A stretch of 11,074 bases of DNA, taken from assembly GCA_946539105.1 (NCBI GenBank), contig CAMNHG010000041.1:1-11074 (forward strand), read 5' to 3'. The notes beneath the pieces are model-generated. The model ran no database searches. It was not told where the DNA came from and worked only from the letters and a program-made list of their open reading frames with translations. Source of the stretch: an uncultured Clostridia bacterium. GTDB taxonomy: Bacteria > Bacillota > Clostridia > Oscillospirales > Acutalibacteraceae. Below, piece by piece: positions 8,059 through 11,074 of this stretch (within the stretch, counting starts at the first letter, position 1; every line of letters starts with the position of its first letter). Made by a program: the position numbers and the translations under genes.

Positions 8059-9459
8059 ACTAAGCGTCGGGAACGTGCCCGTGATCAGCTGCCAAACATC
8101 CTTGACAGAAATTGCTATTATAAACATTATCAAAATCGCAAGCCCCACGCCGTTTACGATATACTCAAACTTACGCGGCAGGGGTCTGCGGATAATCGCC
8201 TCGATTATCAGGAATAAAAACCTTCCGCCGTCAAGTGCCGGGAACGGAAGCATATTTACTATGCCGAGGTTGACGGTGATTAACGCCATTATGAACACGA
8301 TGTTATTAACCGCGCTGGCGAAATTCACCTTTAAGCCCTCGGAGGCTACCATTGACACCGCCTTTGTCATACCGACAGGACCCGACAGGTCGTTAAAGCT
8401 GAACCTGCCCTGAACCAGCATAATAAGCGACTGCCAAACGGTTTTCGCGAGCGATATTGTCTGGCTTCCGGTCTGCTCAAGCACGGTGAAAAAGTTTTTC
8501 TCTATCGGCTCAACATAAAAATCTACGCCGACGGACGCCTTTTTATTCTCAGCGTCCTCTTCACTTGCGTAGTATGAATAAAACTGCACCTGTTCAAGCT
8601 CTACCTTCTCGCCGCCGCGTTCAACGGTAACGTCAGCGGTAAAACGCTGACGGCTGTCCCTCTGTTCAATCTCGGGGTACTTGTACTTGGTTTTGTCGGT
8701 CACACCAAGAGAGGAATAAATCTTGTCGGTGGTGGTTTTCAGGATAGAATACGCCTGCTCCTTGCTGTCAACCTTGTTAATCTGAGAAGCTCCGTCTGTG
8801 AGGATTTCCGAGATGTTCTTAACCTCGTCATCGGAAAGCTCCCTGCCGGTTAATTCCTTATCGTTTGCCAGCTTGTAGCACAGATTATAAAGCTCGGAAC
8901 AGCAGTCCTGCTTATACACGGTGACGGAAGCCGGGTCAACATCGGTTACCTGAAGCGTTTGAACCGCGAACTGCAAATCCTTTACGTTCCAAATTGGATA
9001 GCCGTTGATCGAGGTGATTTTATCGCCCTCCTGCAAGCCGCTGTTTGCGGTGTAGGCTTTTGGCGAAAACTCCCTGACGGTTGTGGACTCATACCCGGGC
9101 ATTTGAACAACGACAATGAACATCAGCAAAAAGCCGACAAGGATGTTCATAGTCGCTCCCGCGACAATAATAATCATCCGCTTCCAGATTTTGGCGTTGG
9201 TAAAAGCGCGCGGATTGTCGCTTGACTGATCCTCGCCCTCCATAGCGCAGTAACCGCCTATCGGAAAAAGCCTGAGCGAATACTGTGTTTCGCCCTTTTT
9301 AAAACCGAAAATTTTAGGTCCCATACCGAGAGCGAACTCGTTGACCTGAACTCCGGATTTTTTCGCCGTGATAAAGTGGCCGAACTCGTGGGCGAAAATT
9401 ATAAATTCAAATAAAAGGACTCCTATAACTATAAGTGCTATCGTAACTAAAATTTGCAT
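8056..9459 (-). CDS. rseP: RIP metalloprotease RseP/RasP (site-2 protease family) with enlarged PDZ region
   Basis: This is a zinc intramembrane protease of the plasma membrane that cuts membrane-bound anti-sigma factors and remnant signal peptides. The first membrane helix carries HEFGH (residues 24-28; H24, E25, H28). The membrane-reentrant segment LRLFPIGGYCAMEGED (62-77), a second helix near 94-118, and the third zinc ligand D410 in NMLPFPALDGG (402-412) follow; the last helix is about 433-452. A PDZ-like segment starts at SGLQEGDKITSINGYPI (140-156) and is resumed at about 273-318. Between them is a roughly 90-residue charged, helix-prone stretch with C186, C187 and C194 that ordinary single-PDZ members such as B. 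subtilis RasP (about 420 residues) lack. The ribosome site is poor: GGAG lies 14 bases from the ATG, and an in-frame TAA just upstream rules out an earlier start. Confidence 0.96.
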   Translation of the reverse strand: MQILVTIALIVIGVLLFEFIIFAHEFGHFITAKKSGVQVNEFALGMGPKIFGFKKGETQYSLRLFPIGGYCAMEGEDQSSDNPRAFTNAKIWKRMIIIVAGATMNILVGFLLMFIVVVQMPGYESTTVREFSPKAYTANSGLQEGDKITSINGYPIWNVKDLQFAVQTLQVTDVDPASVTVYKQDCCSELYNLCYKLANDKELTGRELSDDEVKNISEILTDGASQINKVDSKEQAYSILKTTTDKIYSSLGVTDKTKYKYPEIEQRDSRQRFTADVTVERGGEKVELEQVQFYSYYASEEDAENKKASVGVDFYVEPIEKNFFTVLEQTGSQTISLAKTVWQSLIMLVQGRFSFNDLSGPVGMTKAVSMVASEGLKVNFASAVNNIVFIMALITVNLGIVNMLPFPALDGGRFLFLIIEAIIRRPLPRKFEYIVNGVGLAILIMFIIAISVKDVWQLITGTFPTLS

Positions 9460-9484
9460 TAATTAAATGTCAACTCCAAATCAG

Positions 9485-9520
9485 ATTACCGCAAAATTAC
9501 CGTAAAATTACCCAATTACC
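9485..9520. repeat. Short tandem repeats between dxr and rseP
   Basis: ATTACC occurs four times on the + strand, starting at 9485, 9496, 9507 and 9515. The copies form two 11-base units (ATTACCGCAAA, ATTACCGTAAA) followed by two identical 8-base units (ATTACCCA). The last 8-base unit covers the dxr stop codon (9518-9516). The rest of the 56-base gap shows no promoter or terminator that I trust. Confidence 0.7.
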
Positions 9521-10664
9521 CAATTTTATCTTTTACATACTGTCGCGCAAGGCTGTCCGCCCTGATAACGTCGTCAACGGATGACGGAACAAAGTTATTG
9601 ACGCTTTCCACCGCGCCGCAGACAAGCTCGCCGATGTCTAAAAATTTAATCTTGCCGTTCCTGAACAGCATATTTGCTTCCTCGTTCGCGCCGTTAGCGA
9701 TTGCCGTAGCCGCGCCGCCCATTTTAAGAGCGGTTTTGCAGGCGTTAAGGCACTTAAACGTCTTGTAGTCCGGCTCAAAGAAGGTCAGCTTGCCGATTTC
9801 GGCAAGGCTGAGCTCAGCAACCGGAGATTCAAAACGGCTCGGGTACGTAATGGCGTACTGAATCGGAATACGCATATCGGGAACGCCGAGCTGCGCAATT
9901 ACGGAATTGTCCGTGTACTCAACAAGCGAGTGGATAATGCTCTCGCGGTGAACGACAACGTCAATATCGTCGCCGCTTACGTCAAACAGCCTTGCCGCCT
10001 CGATAATCTCTAAGCCCTTGTTCATCATTGAAGCCGAGTCTATCGTGATTTTCGCGCCCATACTCCAGTTGGGGTGGTTAAGAGCCTGCTCGACGGTGAC
10101 GTCCTTTAACTCGTCACAGGTTTTGCCGAAAAACGGACCGCCCGAAGCGGTTAAAATCAGCTTTTTAATCGCCTTATTATCGGGCGCGCCCTGCAGGCAC
10201 TGAAAGATTGCGGAGTGCTCGCTGTCAACAGGCAGCAGCTTTACGCCGTTACGCTTAACCGCATCTGTCACCAAATCTCCGCCGGCAACAAGCGTCTCTT
10301 TATTGGCGAGGGCAATATCCTTTTTGGCTTGTATTGCCGCCATAGTAGGCTTTAAGCCCACCATCCCCACTACGGAATTAAGCACCAGCGACGCGCTCGG
10401 GATAACGGCGGCTTCGATTAAACCGTCCATTCCTCCCATTACCTTTGTGCCGGTGTCCTTAACCCTCAGCCGAAGCTCGGCTGCCTTGTCCTCGTTAAAG
10501 AGCACGGCAAGCTCCGGCTTGTATTTTCTTATTTGATTTTCGATAAGGTCAACGTTAGAGGCTGCGGTAATTGCCGAAACCTTAAGCCCTAATTTATCGA
10601 CAACGTCGAGCGACTGTGTGCCGATAGAGCCGGTTGAACCCAAAATAGAAATTGAATTAATCAT
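9516..10664 (-). CDS. dxr: 1-deoxy-D-xylulose 5-phosphate reductoisomerase
   Basis: Dxr (IspC) turns DXP into 2-C-methyl-D-erythritol 4-phosphate with NADPH and a divalent metal; it is the committed step of the MEP pathway and the fosmidomycin target. The 382 residues match the family length. The NADPH-binding loop ILGSTGSIG is at 7-15, metal ligands D147 and E149 lie in DSEHSAIFQCL, and E219 lies in MMNKGLE. ASGGPF (173-178) and the flexible lid NHPNWSMG (196-203) contact substrate in known structures. The C-terminal helical domain carries the ANGANEEA motif (323-330). The ATG lies 3 bases after the cdsA stop; the only ribosome-site-like bases are AGG inside the end of cdsA, so translation probably depends on cdsA. 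The stop codon falls inside a short tandem repeat shared with the dxr-rseP gap. Confidence 0.98.
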   Translation of the reverse strand: MINSISILGSTGSIGTQSLDVVDKLGLKVSAITAASNVDLIENQIRKYKPELAVLFNEDKAAELRLRVKDTGTKVMGGMDGLIEAAVIPSASLVLNSVVGMVGLKPTMAAIQAKKDIALANKETLVAGGDLVTDAVKRNGVKLLPVDSEHSAIFQCLQGAPDNKAIKKLILTASGGPFFGKTCDELKDVTVEQALNHPNWSMGAKITIDSASMMNKGLEIIEAARLFDVSGDDIDVVVHRESIIHSLVEYTDNSVIAQLGVPDMRIPIQYAITYPSRFESPVAELSLAEIGKLTFFEPDYKTFKCLNACKTALKMGGAATAIANGANEEANMLFRNGKIKFLDIGELVCGAVESVNNFVPSSVDDVIRADSLARQYVKDKIG

Positions 10665-10667
10665 AAT

Positions 10668-11074
10668 TTAACCTGCGCTTAAAATCGGTAAAAACGAATT
10701 TACAATTACAACCATCGGAACCGTGAAGATTATGCTGTCAAAACGGTCGAGCATTCCGCCGTGTCCGGGGAAAAGATTGCTGTAGTCCTTGATGCCGATG
10801 GTTCTTTTGATTAGCGAAAAACTTAAATCACCTACGATTGACAGCACAGCGTCGCACGCGCCGATGATGATAAGGGGTATAAAGTTGACCGTCAGGTGCG
10901 GTGTAATCAGATTGCCGAACAGAAAACCAATCGCGACAGCAGCGAGTACACAGGTAAAAACACCGCCTATTGCTCCCTCTACCGTCTTTTTGGGGCTGAT
11001 ATTGGGGCACAGCTTGTGCTTTCCGAACAGTGAGCCTGCAAAAAACGCTCCTGAGTCCGCCATCCACGGCACCG
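10668..11074 (-). CDS. cdsA: Phosphatidate cytidylyltransferase, C-terminal part; 5' end off the window
   Basis: CdsA is an integral membrane enzyme that makes CDP-diacylglycerol from phosphatidate and CTP, the branch point of phospholipid synthesis. About 135 C-terminal codons are present, and the open frame continues through the right edge, so the GTG at 11072 is an internal valine and not a start. Visible family motifs are WMADSGAFFAGSLFGKHKL, ISPKKTVEGAIGG, and the CdsA signature spanning SLIKR, IKDYSNLFPGHGGMLDRFD. The conserved aspartates of DSG, GD and DRFD are intact. Three hydrophobic segments separate and follow these motifs. It leads directly into dxr (3-base gap), as in the uppS-cdsA-dxr clusters of many Firmicutes; uppS and frr would be expected further right. 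Confidence 0.96.
   Translation of the reverse strand, partial: VPWMADSGAFFAGSLFGKHKLCPNISPKKTVEGAIGGVFTCVLAAVAIGFLFGNLITPHLTVNFIPLIIIGACDAVLSIVGDLSFSLIKRTIGIKDYSNLFPGHGGMLDRFDSIIFTVPMVVIVNSFLPILSAG

Noticed and set aside
9445..9473. Internal promoter for rseP starting from TTGACA at 9473-9468
   Set aside because: The -35 match is perfect, but at 17 bases only TTAGTT is found, and it lies inside the rseP coding region, so it could not serve this start codon.
9485..9520. CRISPR array
   Set aside because: The units are only 8 and 11 bases long with no unique spacers.
10828..11067. 79-codon minus-strand frame overlapping cdsA
   Set aside because: It is the +1 shadow of cdsA, whose signature motifs are intact in the other frame; no frameshift is needed.

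Overview
The window is a compact, almost fully coding chromosomal segment of about 11 kb in which every gene lies on the minus strand, so transcription runs from the right edge to the left. A Gram-positive, low-to-mid G+C Firmicute of class Clostridia is the best fit, possibly Ruminococcaceae/Oscillospirales. The reasons are a PolC-type replicase, strong AGGAGG-like ribosome sites, the MEP isoprenoid pathway, a HisZ-dependent histidine pathway, and the gene order cdsA-dxr-rseP-ispG-polC. The family-level placement is inference from gene order and base composition only.

Layout, in order of transcription. From 11074 down to 2627 lies a tight gene block: the 3' part of cdsA (CDP-diacylglycerol synthesis), dxr (second step of the MEP pathway), rseP (site-2 intramembrane protease), ispG (Fe-S enzyme of the MEP pathway) and polC (replicative DNA polymerase with proofreading exonuclease). 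The gaps are 3, 56, 9 and 20 bases, and I see no terminator inside the block, so it looks like one operon that groups envelope-lipid and isoprenoid-carrier synthesis with replication. After a 66-base gap comes an AI-2E/PerM-family membrane protein (1217-2560, TTG start), which may be read through from polC or use a weak promoter of its own. A 185-base intergenic region (1032-1216) follows. It holds a hairpin with repeated arms, then a strong sigma-A-type promoter overlapped by a large dyad, then hisZ, which runs off the left edge. hisZ is probably the first gene of a histidine operon.

I saw no RNA genes, mobile elements, CRISPR arrays, prophage parts or attachment sites. No gene-free stretch exceeds 300 bases. 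The genes are housekeeping and I found no convincing undescribed multi-gene system. The points most worth a second look are the 26-bp dyad over the hisZ -10 element, a helical, cysteine-bearing insertion inside the PDZ region of RseP, short tandem repeats spanning the dxr stop codon, and the repeated hairpin arms before hisZ.
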